Assembly (NCBI RefSeq): GCF_021560015.1
Contig: NZ_CP073588.1
Coordinates: 3,224,001 to 3,288,000, forward strand
Length of the DNA: 64,000 bases
Direction: 5' to 3'
Source of the DNA: Shewanella vesiculosa
GTDB lineage: Bacteria; Pseudomonadota; Gammaproteobacteria; Enterobacterales; Shewanellaceae
A program made the position numbers and the translations under genes. Under the pieces are notes generated by a model. The model did not search any database and had not been told where the DNA came from. It saw only the letters and a list, made by a program, of their open reading frames with translations. Below, piece by piece: positions 48,921-58,142 of this stretch; the first letter of the stretch is position 1, and each line of letters starts with the position of its first letter.

Positions 48921-51656
48921 TTAGCTAGACGACTTAGCCAAATTGCGTAATACATAATGCAAAATACCGCCATGTCGGTAATAACTGAACTCATTAGGCG
49001 TATCAATACGGATTTTAGCTTCAAACAAACGTTGCTTACCCGCTTTGTCGATCACTGACACATTGACGGTTTTCTGATCGGCGCTGACAGCAGGAATACT
49101 GAATTGCTCTTCACCGGTAAGATTTAGCGACTCCGCACTGTCATCAGGCATAAACTGCAACGGCAAAATACCTATGCCAACCAAATTAGAACGGTGAATA
49201 CGTTCATAACTTTGTGCGATAACCGCTTTTACTCCCAAAAGTGCAGGCCCTTTCGCCGCCCAATCGCGTGAGCTGCCAGTACCGTACTCCTTACCCGCAA
49301 GCACAATACACGCTGTGTTATGTTGCTGATAATACATGGCAGCATCAAATACTGTCATCGACTCACCTGTCGGCATCAAGCGAGTCCAGCAACCTTCGGT
49401 CCCTGGCGCCAGCAAATTTCTTAGCCTTACATTGGCAAAGGTGCCGCGCATCATGACTTCATGATTGCCACGGCGTGAACCGTAAGAGTTAAAGTCCTTA
49501 ATGGCAACCCCAGCTTGCTGTAAATAGTCTCCGGCTGGGCTGTCTGGTGCAATAGAGCCCGCGGGTGAAATATGGTCGGTGGTGACCGAATCACCCAACT
49601 TAAGTAAACAACGGGCATTGTCGATACCCATAATTTTGGGGACCTCTGCACTGATCCCATCAAAGAATGGCGGTTGTTTAACATAAGTGGAATCAGGCCA
49701 GTTATATTTTTGGCTCTGCACCACCTCAAGTCCTTGCCAGTCTACATCACCGCTGTATACATCGGCATAACGGGAAACAAACATCTCGCTTTGCACCGCG
49801 CTGGCCATAACCTGTTGGATTTCCTGATTGTCTGGCCAGATATCTTTTAAATACACGGCTTTGCCATTGGCATCCTCACCCAGTGGTTCAGTAACCATAT
49901 CGGCTTTCATATTACCGGCCAATGCATATGCCACCACCAGCGGCGGCGATGCTAAGTAATTGGCTTGTACTTCTGGATGGATGCGACCATCAAAGTTACG
50001 ATTGCCCGATAACACCGAACACACCTTCAGCCTGCCCTGTTGTATCGCTTCACTGACGGGCTGAGGCAATGGGCCGGAATTACCAATACAGGTAGTGCAA
50101 CCGTAGCCAACCAACTGAAAGCCTAGAGCATCTAAATCGACATTAAGACCTGATTTTATTAAATAATCCGTCACTACCTGCGAGCCAGGTGCAAAACTGG
50201 TTTTCACCCAAGGTTTAACCTGTAAACCTTTTTCACGGGCATTTCTGGCCAATAGTCCAGCGGCGATTAACACTGATGGATTAGAGGTATTAGTACAGCT
50301 GGTTATCGCAGCTATCACCACAGCGCCGGCTTCGAGCACAAAGTCTTTATCTCGATAACGACACGCAACACCTGCGCTACCATCGACGACGGGGACTTGC
50401 ACCGATGGGCCACCCTCGCTTGCCAGCTCATCTTTACCTTCAGCGTCGATTTGGCTAACAGGGATTTGACTGTCTAACCACTGACGGAAACTGACTCCAG
50501 CTTGCTCAAGTGCAATTCTGTCCTGTGGCCTTTTAGGACCTGCGATAGAAGGCACAATACTGCCTAAATCCAGTTGTAAGCTGGCGTGATAACAGGCTTT
50601 GTTATCGGATGCACTGGCCCACATGCCCATCTTTTTAAGATATGTCTTGATCAGCTCGATATGCTCTGGATCACGACCAGTAAGCTTTAGGTAATCTAGC
50701 GTTTGTTGGTCGATCGGGAAAATGCCACAGGTGGCACCGTATTCTGGCGCCATATTGGCAATGGTCGCCCTATCGGCCAAGGTTAATTGATCAACCCCGG
50801 CACCAAAAAACTCGACGAACTTGCCGACCACGCCAAATGAGCGCAGCTGCTCAGTTACGGTTAACACCAGATCGGTAGCGGTAACCCCAGGAGGCAATTT
50901 GCCGACAAATTCAAAACCAACTATCTCGGGTAACAACATAGTCACTGGTTGGCCTAACATCGCAGCCTCAGCCTCAATGCCGCCCACGCCCCACCCCAAC
51001 ACACCCAAGCCGTTGATCATAGTGGTATGGGAATCGGTTCCGACTAAGGTGTCTGGATACAATAAGTTATCTTCATCTTCTTTAACAAAAACCACTCTTG
51101 CCAGATATTCTAGATTGATTTGATGCACGATACCGCGCCCTGGCGGCACGACTTTAAAGTTATCGAAGGCTTGCTGACCCCAACGCAAAAACTGATATCG
51201 TTCGCGATTTCGTTGGATTTCAATGGCAGTATTTTGTTGCAACGCCCCTGTTTCGGCAAATACATCGACCATCACAGAGTGGTCAATAACCAGCTCTACC
51301 GGGTTCAGCGGATTAATCGCGGCAGCATTACCACCTAGCGTTATAATGGCATCACGCATGGCGGCTAAATCGACGACTGAAGGTACACCGGTAAAATCTT
51401 GTAAAATGACCCGGGATGGGACAAAGGCAATTTCGGTTTCAGACCAGTCATCTAAATCCCAGCGGGCCAAGGTTTCAATATCCTTTGGCTGGACAAACTC
51501 CGAATTTTCATAGCGCAGTAGATTTTCTAATAATATTTTTGCCGCAAAGGGTAAGCGGGATAAATCGAAGTGTTCGGCTAATCGGTCAAAGCTGTAATAT
51601 CGGAAATTTTTTCCATTACTCTCAAGTTGTTTCAATAATTGCATAGAGTCTTTCAT
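48921..51656 (-). CDS. acnA: Aconitate hydratase AcnA
   Basis: Interconverts citrate and isocitrate in the TCA cycle, using a [4Fe-4S] cluster. The 911-aa protein follows E. coli AcnA closely: QDFTGVPSVVDLAAMRDA, LVGTDSHTTMINGLGVLGWG, SCTNTSNPSVL with the first cluster Cys, and GYGCTTCIGNSGPL with the other two. The swivel domain has GSSRDWAAKGP. AcnD is the main alternative, but length, sequence feel and absence of prp genes favour AcnA. It diverges from fumC by about 90 bp. Confidence 0.93.
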   Translation of the reverse strand: MKDSMQLLKQLESNGKNFRYYSFDRLAEHFDLSRLPFAAKILLENLLRYENSEFVQPKDIETLARWDLDDWSETEIAFVPSRVILQDFTGVPSVVDLAAMRDAIITLGGNAAAINPLNPVELVIDHSVMVDVFAETGALQQNTAIEIQRNRERYQFLRWGQQAFDNFKVVPPGRGIVHQINLEYLARVVFVKEDEDNLLYPDTLVGTDSHTTMINGLGVLGWGVGGIEAEAAMLGQPVTMLLPEIVGFEFVGKLPPGVTATDLVLTVTEQLRSFGVVGKFVEFFGAGVDQLTLADRATIANMAPEYGATCGIFPIDQQTLDYLKLTGRDPEHIELIKTYLKKMGMWASASDNKACYHASLQLDLGSIVPSIAGPKRPQDRIALEQAGVSFRQWLDSQIPVSQIDAEGKDELASEGGPSVQVPVVDGSAGVACRYRDKDFVLEAGAVVIAAITSCTNTSNPSVLIAAGLLARNAREKGLQVKPWVKTSFAPGSQVVTDYLIKSGLNVDLDALGFQLVGYGCTTCIGNSGPLPQPVSEAIQQGRLKVCSVLSGNRNFDGRIHPEVQANYLASPPLVVAYALAGNMKADMVTEPLGEDANGKAVYLKDIWPDNQEIQQVMASAVQSEMFVSRYADVYSGDVDWQGLEVVQSQKYNWPDSTYVKQPPFFDGISAEVPKIMGIDNARCLLKLGDSVTTDHISPAGSIAPDSPAGDYLQQAGVAIKDFNSYGSRRGNHEVMMRGTFANVRLRNLLAPGTEGCWTRLMPTGESMTVFDAAMYYQQHNTACIVLAGKEYGTGSSRDWAAKGPALLGVKAVIAQSYERIHRSNLVGIGILPLQFMPDDSAESLNLTGEEQFSIPAVSADQKTVNVSVIDKAGKQRLFEAKIRIDTPNEFSYYRHGGILHYVLRNLAKSSS

Positions 51657-51748
51657 TAATGATCTCCCTATAAACGTTTATGAGTACTTCCTGCTAAGCT
51701 TAGTGAACACACTAACATATCCCAATCAAAAATCGAGTCGGAAATATT

Positions 51749-53125
51749 ATGAGTAAGATACGTATAGAATATGACAGCATGGGTAAAGTTGAAGTGCCAA
51801 ATGATGTTTATTATCAGGCACAAACCCAGCGAGCACAGGATAATTTTCAATTTTCAGAGCGGCGTTTTCCTACACCGGCAATCGTTGCCCTACTCGACAT
51901 AAAATCAGCGGCAGCACACGCTAATAGTCAGTTAGGTTTGCTGGATAACGCCATGGCGGCGGCGATCCAACAAGCGATTACCGCCAGTAAACAGCTCGAC
52001 TTTTCAACCCATTTCCCACTGGATCTGTTCCAAACCGGTTCAGGCACCAGTTCCAATATGAATGTTAACGAAGTGATTGCCAGCTTAGCCAGCGACATTT
52101 TGCAAGATAAAGTTCACCCCAACGATCATGTCAATATGGGCCAAAGCAGCAATGATGTGGTGCCTGCCGGTATTCACATCAGTACAGTGCGGCATTTAAA
52201 GGCTCTACTGTATCCGGCCATTAATAGCTTAAGTGACAAATTAGCGTTTTTGGCCGATGAGCATGCAAATTTGGTCAAAACTGGACGCACCCATTTAATG
52301 GACGCTATGCCCATTACCTTAGGGCAAGAACTACAATGTTGGCGACTACAGCTCAATGCTGCTCAAGCGAAGCTCCAACAAGCAGAGCTCAACTTACATC
52401 ATTTACCTTTGGGCGGCACTGCGGTTGGCACTGGGGTTAATTGTGATCCGCGTTTTGCCAAACTCGCTTGTGATTATTTACAGCAGCAAGACCAGCATCC
52501 TTGGCAGGCGGCACCTGTTCCGGCCTTATACATGAGTAGCCAAGATCACACTCTTGCTGTGGCTTCGGCGCTCAAAGGATTGGCGATCACCTTAATGAAA
52601 ATTGCCAATGATTTACGCTGGATGAACTCAGGCCCTATCGCCGGACTACAAGAAATTAGTGTAACCGCGCTGCAACCTGGTTCATCGATAATGCCCGGTA
52701 AGGTTAATCCGGTTATTCCGGAAGCGGTTGCCATGATTGCCGCTGAAGTGATCGGTAATGAAACGACCATAACCATCGCGGCGCAATCGGGTAATTTTCA
52801 ATTAAATGTCATGCTGCCACTGATTGCAGACAAGTTACTCTCCAGCATCGATTTATTAACCCATGCCTGCCAATCCATGACGGATAAGGTATTTGCAGAT
52901 TTTGCGCCCAATAGCGACAACTTGACTCAAGTGTTGAAGAAAAATCCTATTCTTGCCACCGCACTCAATTCAGTGGTGGGTTACGATATGGCCGCGAAAA
53001 TAGCCAAACGTGCACATAAAGAACATAAATCGGTATTAGACATTGCACTGGAAGAAACCGAGCTGAGCGAAGATGAACTCACTGCGATACTCGATCCCTT
53101 GCATCTCGCGAAGCCTCATCAATAA
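51749..53125 (+). CDS. fumC: Fumarate hydratase class II FumC
   Basis: Hydrates fumarate to malate; the iron-free, heat-stable class that works under oxidative stress. The 458-aa protein has the superfamily signature GSSIMPGKVNP (about residues 310-320, with the catalytic Ser), TGSGTSSNMNVNEVI, NMGQSSNDVVP and TGRTHLMDAMP. Length equals E. coli FumC at close to 467. It is divergent from acnA, which would let one short region control two TCA steps. Confidence 0.95.
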   Translation: MSKIRIEYDSMGKVEVPNDVYYQAQTQRAQDNFQFSERRFPTPAIVALLDIKSAAAHANSQLGLLDNAMAAAIQQAITASKQLDFSTHFPLDLFQTGSGTSSNMNVNEVIASLASDILQDKVHPNDHVNMGQSSNDVVPAGIHISTVRHLKALLYPAINSLSDKLAFLADEHANLVKTGRTHLMDAMPITLGQELQCWRLQLNAAQAKLQQAELNLHHLPLGGTAVGTGVNCDPRFAKLACDYLQQQDQHPWQAAPVPALYMSSQDHTLAVASALKGLAITLMKIANDLRWMNSGPIAGLQEISVTALQPGSSIMPGKVNPVIPEAVAMIAAEVIGNETTITIAAQSGNFQLNVMLPLIADKLLSSIDLLTHACQSMTDKVFADFAPNSDNLTQVLKKNPILATALNSVVGYDMAAKIAKRAHKEHKSVLDIALEETELSEDELTAILDPLHLAKPHQ

Positions 53126-53174
53126 CGCCACCAACAGCCAGCGCTAAGAGTGCAAAAGACTAACGCCAAACAGA

Positions 53175-53223
53175 GTTGGCGAGAGTAAAACCTATTTATG
53201 TGAATAGGTAAAATCTCGCTAAC
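53175..53223. repeat. Bipartite inverted repeat after fumC
   Basis: An outer 10-nt stem GTTGGCGAGA / TCTCGCTAAC (one mismatch), bulges of 4-5 nt, and an inner stem ACCTATT / AATAGGT with loop TATGTG. A further short stem CCAACC / GGTTGG follows at 53244-53258. No T run on either side. It sits between convergent genes. Confidence 0.62.
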
Positions 53224-53280
53224 TTGCCTTGCTGAACTCATCTCCAACCCAAGGTTGGGCCAATAGAATAAAACCAAACA

Positions 53281-54807
53281 TTAAATCTTAAAATGTTTAA
53301 TTATTGGGCAAAGATCATCGGCACTCATTGGCTTACCGTATAGCCATCCTTGTCCGTTTAATATTCCTAAATTTTTAAGTGCTTGATGTTGCATGATGTT
53401 TTCAACACCTTCGGCAACAACGTCTATGTGCAGTTCGTTAGCCATTTGGACAATATAAGGTATTAATGATGAACGGATGGACCCTCCTTCCATGGCATTA
53501 ATAAAGCTTCTATCGATTTTCAAAATATGACACGACAATTTTGACACTTGGTTTAAATTTGAATATCCAGTGCCAAAATCATCGATTGCAATCAGAAAAC
53601 CATGTTGCACCAGGATCTCTAAGTTGTTTGCAAACTCTTTACCGGTCAACTGTTCATCTTCTACAATCTCAAGAACAACCTTAATGGGATGATCATTCAC
53701 ACACGGCAGATCAATTATCTTTAACACTTTTCCGCTAGAAACATCAGAAGGAAAAATATTAATATTGACTTTAAAACCCTTCAAATCAATACCGCTTTCA
53801 CTTAGGCGCAGCAGCGATTTTTCAACAAGTTGCTCAGTAAACTCCCATGACAGGCCCAGCTCTCTAACTTTGGGAATAAATTCATCTGGAAATATTTTAC
53901 CTTCGTTATCTTCAAATCGCGCCAGCACTTCACAGCCGACGATCTTACCGGTTTGAATATTGACTATCGGTTGAAATAAAGGAAAAAACTTGTTTGATTT
54001 AACGCCTCGTTTAACCCGAGCGCTTATTGACATAAAACCATTGATTTTAAATGATATAAAATAATATAAAAATAATGTCAGAAAAAATGATGACGCAATA
54101 ATGATAGCAATCAACAGGCGGTTTTTTTCATAAAACTCGCCAGCACTAAGGCTCAGTGCGACGCAGTAAGATGATTCAGGATCACATTGTTGAAATTGAT
54201 AGGCATGGGTTAAGTTCACTCTGCCAACGATACCTTTGACATATAGATTATTGCTGCCTGACACATGTTGATAATGATTTGCTCTATTGAATACAATTTC
54301 CCAATCGAATCCCATAGAACTGAATTTATTGATCTCCGTAGGCTCAATCACTACATCGAAAGCGTTATGCTTGATGACAACCGCTGTATGTAACCTATCA
54401 AAAAGTTCTAACTTTTTATTTACCCACACTTTTGCACCGTAGTTATTAATGTAGTCGGGCTCAGATTCCATACTTTCTGTAACAATTATCCCTAAACCTG
54501 CGGTACACAGCAATTTACCATTTTCATCTGAATAGCCTATATCTTTGATAAAGAGAGACAGGAAGTTCTCACGGCGCATATGCAGCAACATTTCACTACT
54601 ACACACTTGATCATCAAGCCCTTCTAATCGCTCAAGAGTGTGTTGAATGTCTTTGCTAAGAGTACTCATTAAGGCTAAATGGGTTGTTGCAGCTTGCTCT
54701 TGCTCAACGACAATCTGTTTTTCTATCCATAAGAATAAAAATAGAAAAAACAAAGTGCCCAGAGACAAACTAACGATAAATGACACTAACTTATGTTTAA
54801 ACGACAT
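53281..54807 (-). CDS. CSS-motif EAL-domain c-di-GMP phosphodiesterase
   Basis: Breaks down the second messenger cyclic di-GMP, promoting motility over biofilm. The 508-aa protein has a helix (about residues 8-28), a periplasmic CSS-type sensor with the VCSSEM motif, a second helix (about 228-250) and a C-terminal EAL domain. The EAL motif is written EVL (CEVLARF), but DDFGTGYSNL, KIDRSF, VAEGVEN and NGQGWLYGKP are kept, so it is probably active. In E. coli the CSS cysteines sense periplasmic thiol state. ATG at 54807 is chosen over 54837. Confidence 0.88.
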   Translation of the reverse strand: MSFKHKLVSFIVSLSLGTLFFLFLFLWIEKQIVVEQEQAATTHLALMSTLSKDIQHTLERLEGLDDQVCSSEMLLHMRRENFLSLFIKDIGYSDENGKLLCTAGLGIIVTESMESEPDYINNYGAKVWVNKKLELFDRLHTAVVIKHNAFDVVIEPTEINKFSSMGFDWEIVFNRANHYQHVSGSNNLYVKGIVGRVNLTHAYQFQQCDPESSYCVALSLSAGEFYEKNRLLIAIIIASSFFLTLFLYYFISFKINGFMSISARVKRGVKSNKFFPLFQPIVNIQTGKIVGCEVLARFEDNEGKIFPDEFIPKVRELGLSWEFTEQLVEKSLLRLSESGIDLKGFKVNINIFPSDVSSGKVLKIIDLPCVNDHPIKVVLEIVEDEQLTGKEFANNLEILVQHGFLIAIDDFGTGYSNLNQVSKLSCHILKIDRSFINAMEGGSIRSSLIPYIVQMANELHIDVVAEGVENIMQHQALKNLGILNGQGWLYGKPMSADDLCPIIKHFKI

Positions 54808-54974
54808 AATTTGCCGCCCCAAATAGTAATAACACATGAATAGTAGCCATCCACATTAACGCGATATAACGACTATGATGACGTAAGTATAATATTTATT
54901 TTAAATGAGAATAATCGATAAAATTTATTAACAGCTTATTGTTAAAATGTTTAGCACTTATCTAGAAGCTATTT

Positions 54975-55790
54975 TTATGATGCATCATTATCTAGACTCA
55001 TGGCCTCTTTTATTTCATCACTGGCAAAACCTTTACGAGATAGAAACGCATACGCTTTAGACTTTTCTTTATAATCAGATAAGTTATAGCGTTTTTTAGC
55101 CAGCTCATTTTTACAGCTTTGATAAAAATCGACATCTTCTGTCAAGGTTAATTGATACAAGGTTTCTTCAAAATCACTCACATCAATCAATCGCTGTTTG
55201 AGTTCCTGTAAAATGAGTGTTTTACCTTTACCTTTATTAAACAGCTTAATTATTTCAGTTGTTAAATCGACTTTTTCTGCTTTTATCGCCAATTTACTGC
55301 GCAGTGTTGCACCTTGTGGATGTAACGATAATGCATGATCAATTTCAGATCGAGAAAATCCTTTTGCGGTCATTTGAGCATAGACTTTTTCTCTGCTGGT
55401 GCCGTAAAAATTCTCAAATCGGCCTAGTAGCCTTGAGGTAGCGAGCTTAAAAGTATCTATTTTTTGCTCATGCATAACCTGTTCTAGCGCGGCATCAATC
55501 TCTGTTGTACTCACACCGCGAAGTTGTAACTTACGCCTTATGGCGCCAGTCCCCACTTCATTGCTAAAGGCGAGTTCGCAATAACGCACGGCAAAATCGA
55601 AGTCATTTTTTAAATAACCACTGTCGATTAGCTTGGCTAATACGCTATCAATCCATTGCTGGTTCTCGGTTTTACGCTCAAGCTTGGTACGAATTTCGCC
55701 AATAGTAAAGTCTTGCTGACTAAGGTGCCAGTAAGCACTATTAAAAACGTTATCTATGGTTTTAGCTTGGCGTAGTTGTGGGCGCTGCAT
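54975..55790 (-). CDS. Long RecX-family protein
   Basis: RecX proteins bind RecA and limit its filaments. This one has 271 aa, against about 150-170 for most. The three-helix RecX repeat can be followed several times: FTIGEIRTKLERK, VGTGAIRRKLQLRGVS, TSREKVYAQMTAKGFS, KTLILQELKQRLID and KSKAYAFLSRKGFA. It is not next to recA, and no SOS box is seen upstream, unlike classical recX. It may be a second, divergent RecX-like protein with another target. Alone, in a gap-rich area. Confidence 0.75.
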   Translation of the reverse strand: MQRPQLRQAKTIDNVFNSAYWHLSQQDFTIGEIRTKLERKTENQQWIDSVLAKLIDSGYLKNDFDFAVRYCELAFSNEVGTGAIRRKLQLRGVSTTEIDAALEQVMHEQKIDTFKLATSRLLGRFENFYGTSREKVYAQMTAKGFSRSEIDHALSLHPQGATLRSKLAIKAEKVDLTTEIIKLFNKGKGKTLILQELKQRLIDVSDFEETLYQLTLTEDVDFYQSCKNELAKKRYNLSDYKEKSKAYAFLSRKGFASDEIKEAMSLDNDAS

Positions 55791-56530
55791 AAAAATTGAT
55801 CTTACCTTAATATAATCAAAATGAGTGTAGCAGCTCAGTCGGTTATTGAGAAAGATCTAGATATTTCATTGTTTAAATCATTTAAAAACCAGCTGTTTAT
55901 GGTGAGTTAACTGCAGCTCTTTAAAAAAATTATAGTGTAATTTATCGATGGAGACTTGTTGTGCTAAAGCCGCATCATTATTCACTTAGCTGCATTACGC
56001 GCAACGGAACATCAGTGGAGAAGGGCTTTTTATACTCGAGTCATAAATCGATTGTTGCTTGATTATTTAACGCTGCTGAACCGGCGCAGACAGCCACTAA
56101 TAACTTCAATAGATAATCTGCTGCCCGCAAGCGTTTATTGCGGTATCAATTTGTAACAATACAGAAGCCAGAAAATATTTTAGTTCGCAAAAAATATGAT
56201 CCTCATAACCCCCCCAAGGGCGTATCAATACATGTTAGGATTGTTGAATTAAGGCGCTTATATCTGATCACATCCACCCATTTATATTAGGTGCTAGGGA
56301 TCACAGATTTGTGACTTTTGAGCCATTGATAAGTAACAAAACAGTTAACAATGTAAATAAACAGTATAAATATTGTTCAAATTCAAGTTTATTTAATAAT
56401 TCCGCTGTTTTACTACTCTGATTTACTTTCAATCAATAGCGCCTTCTTGTTATTCTCCTGCAAATGAAAATCGTCAGCTGGATCTATTGATTCAACTACC
56501 CACTCCTTTGAGCTCGGTTGGAAACGTTTC
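55791..56530. other. Long intergenic region, possible decayed ORF and regulatory sites
   Basis: A 740-bp stretch without a supported gene. About 55960-56154 on the plus strand is open for some 60 codons and reads like protein (HQWRRAFYTRVINRLLLDYL), but it has no start codon and the frame before it is closed; it may be the remains of a gene. Further on are a C7 run at 56211-56217 and a TCACA-N4-TGTGA dyad at 56301-56314. The last 200 bp are very AT-rich, fitting a promoter for the membrane protein ahead of cyo. Confidence 0.4.
56301..56314. promoter_or_regulatory. Inverted repeat TCACA-N4-TGTGA
   Basis: TCACAGATTTGTGA has the same half-sites as a CRP box but facing outward, with a 4-bp centre. 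It lies about 215 bp upstream of the small membrane protein gene and 790 bp upstream of cyoA. Possible binding site for a dimeric regulator; no evidence beyond symmetry. Confidence 0.3.
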
Positions 56531-56927
56531 TTGAAACTAACCCTTTGCCAATACCTTGTTAAATCGCTTAATCGCATCACAAGGTTATCCAAGTTGAGTA
56601 AAGCACATTTAACACTGTGTTTCGGGTTACTGTTGCTGCAACCTTTAGCTGATGCCTTGTCTATTTCAATCGGACATTTTATTGATATTGGCGAGTTTAT
56701 CGCTATTGCTGACGGTATATTAGCTGAGTTTTTTGGGTGCGGGTTTAATCAGTTTATTGCTGATTAATCCCTTAGTTATCCAGCACTTTTGGCGTTTATT
56801 CAATCTTAATTCTAAATTTAGCAACTTGCTCGAACTGAGCGATGCGCTAAGTGCTCTATCTCCTGTTATTCCTCAATCGCTAGAATATACGGCACATGGT
56901 TGTCGCGCCCCGCCTTTACAAGCTTAA
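56531..56927 (+). pseudogene. Small membrane protein ahead of cyo, split by one frameshift
   Basis: Two overlapping open frames give one protein when a base is removed from six T at 56729-56734: ADGILAEF continues as LGAGLISLLLINPLV, giving about 131 aa. There is a hydrophobic stretch around residues 27-50 and another around 58-78, then a polar tail with HGCRAPP. The apparent start is TTG at 56531; the true start is unsure. I recognise no family. It is 175 bp before cyoA on the same strand, so a link to the quinol oxidase is possible but unproven. Confidence 0.5.
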
Positions 56928-57102
56928 CTTTTTTATTTTAATACGCCATTCGCGAGATATATCTTTTTTGGGAAACGAATCCAAAATCACTTATTGTTGA
57001 TTTAGTTTATCTTTTTCTACTATTCGCGTTTGATGATTATTGTGCAACTGCCAATCCCCCTGTTGGTAGCGTAGTAAGCTTTAAGGTTAGAGGAATCTTC
57101 CT

Positions 57103-58140
57103 TTGTTAATTCGAAATTTAAGTAAACCTATACTGGCTGCATTAGCATTTATGCTAGCCGGTTGTGAAGGCGGCGTGCTGGATCCCAAAGGTCAAATCGG
57201 CATCGATGAGAAGCATCTCATTATTGTGGCAACCTTGCTGATGTTGATTGTGGTTATTCCAGTAATTTTCATGACCTTGTATTTTGCATGGAAGTTCCGC
57301 GACGGTCGCGATGAAGAAATTTATGCACCTAAATGGGCACACTCAACCGCCATTGAAATCGTGGTGTGGGTCGTACCGATTATTATCGTGATCATTCTTG
57401 GTGTTATCACTTGGAAATCGACTCACGATTTAGATCCCTACAAACCGCTAGTGCATGACGCTAAACCGGTGAAGGTTGAAGTGGTGTCATTAGATTGGAA
57501 ATGGTTGTTCATTTATCCTGAATATGGCATCGCATCTGTTAACGAATTGGCCTTCCCTGCCAATGTTCCGGTTAACTTTAAAATCACCTCTGATACAGCA
57601 ATGAATTCATTTTTCATTCCGCAGTTAGGTAGCCAAATCTACTCAATGGCTGGCATGGCGACTAAGTTACACCTTATCGCAAACGAGCCAGGCACTTTTG
57701 AGGGTATTTCAGCTAACTACAGTGGTGCTGGATTTGCTGGAATGAAGTTTAATGCGATTGCAACTGCAAACGCTGACGATTTTGATGCTTGGGTTGCCAA
57801 GGTAAAACAGCAAGGTAATACCTTGGATGTTGAGCAATATAAGCAACTGGCTGAAAAGAGCGAAAACAATCCGGTGCAATACTACGGGTCAGTACAAAAA
57901 GGCATGTTTAACTACATTGTCATGCAATACATGCATCCAGACTCGAATATGAAACCAATGGACAGCATGGAAGGTATGCACGACATGAGCAACATGGAGT
58001 CAATGTCTGGTATGGATCATACCAAGCATATGCAAAACATGGAGCACATGGTCGACAAGGACGCGGAACATTCTGGGCTTTCATCACCTTCACATTCAAC
58101 CACAGAGCATTCTTCGACTGCATCTGGGGAGGCGAAATAA
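57103..58140 (+). CDS. cyoA: Cytochrome bo3 ubiquinol oxidase subunit II
   Basis: The lipoprotein subunit of the quinol oxidase; it has a cupredoxin fold without CuA. The 345-aa protein has a lipobox MLAGC (Cys21), two helices (about 38-60 and 82-102) and the periplasmic domain with [14 protein letters not shown] and [14 protein letters not shown]. The CuA cysteines are absent, as expected. The last 60 residues are unusually rich in Met and His ([20 protein letters not shown]). The start is TTG, seven nt after AGAGGAA. First gene of cyoABCDE. Confidence 0.95.
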   Translation: MLIRNLSKPILAALAFMLAGCEGGVLDPKGQIGIDEKHLIIVATLLMLIVVIPVIFMTLYFAWKFRDGRDEEIYAPKWAHSTAIEIVVWVVPIIIVIILGVITWKSTHDLDPYKPLVHDAKPVKVEVVSLDWKWLFIYPEYGIASVNELAFPANVPVNFKITSDTAMNSFFIPQLGSQIYSMAGMATKLHLIANEPGTFEGISANYSGAGFAGMKFNAIATANADDFDAWVAKVKQQGNTLDVEQYKQLAEKSENNPVQYYGSVQKGMFNYIVMQYMHPDSNMKPMDSMEGMHDMSNMESMSGMDHTKHMQNMEHMVDKDAEHSGLSSPSHSTTEHSSTASGEAK

Positions 58141-58142
58141 TC

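Noticed and set aside
48921..51656. AcnD (2-methylcitrate dehydratase) identity
   Set aside because: Length and core text fit AcnA and there are no prp genes alongside.
53244..53258. Short CCAACC / GGTTGG hairpin as a terminator
   Set aside because: No T run on either strand; kept only as part of the repeat-rich gap after fumC.
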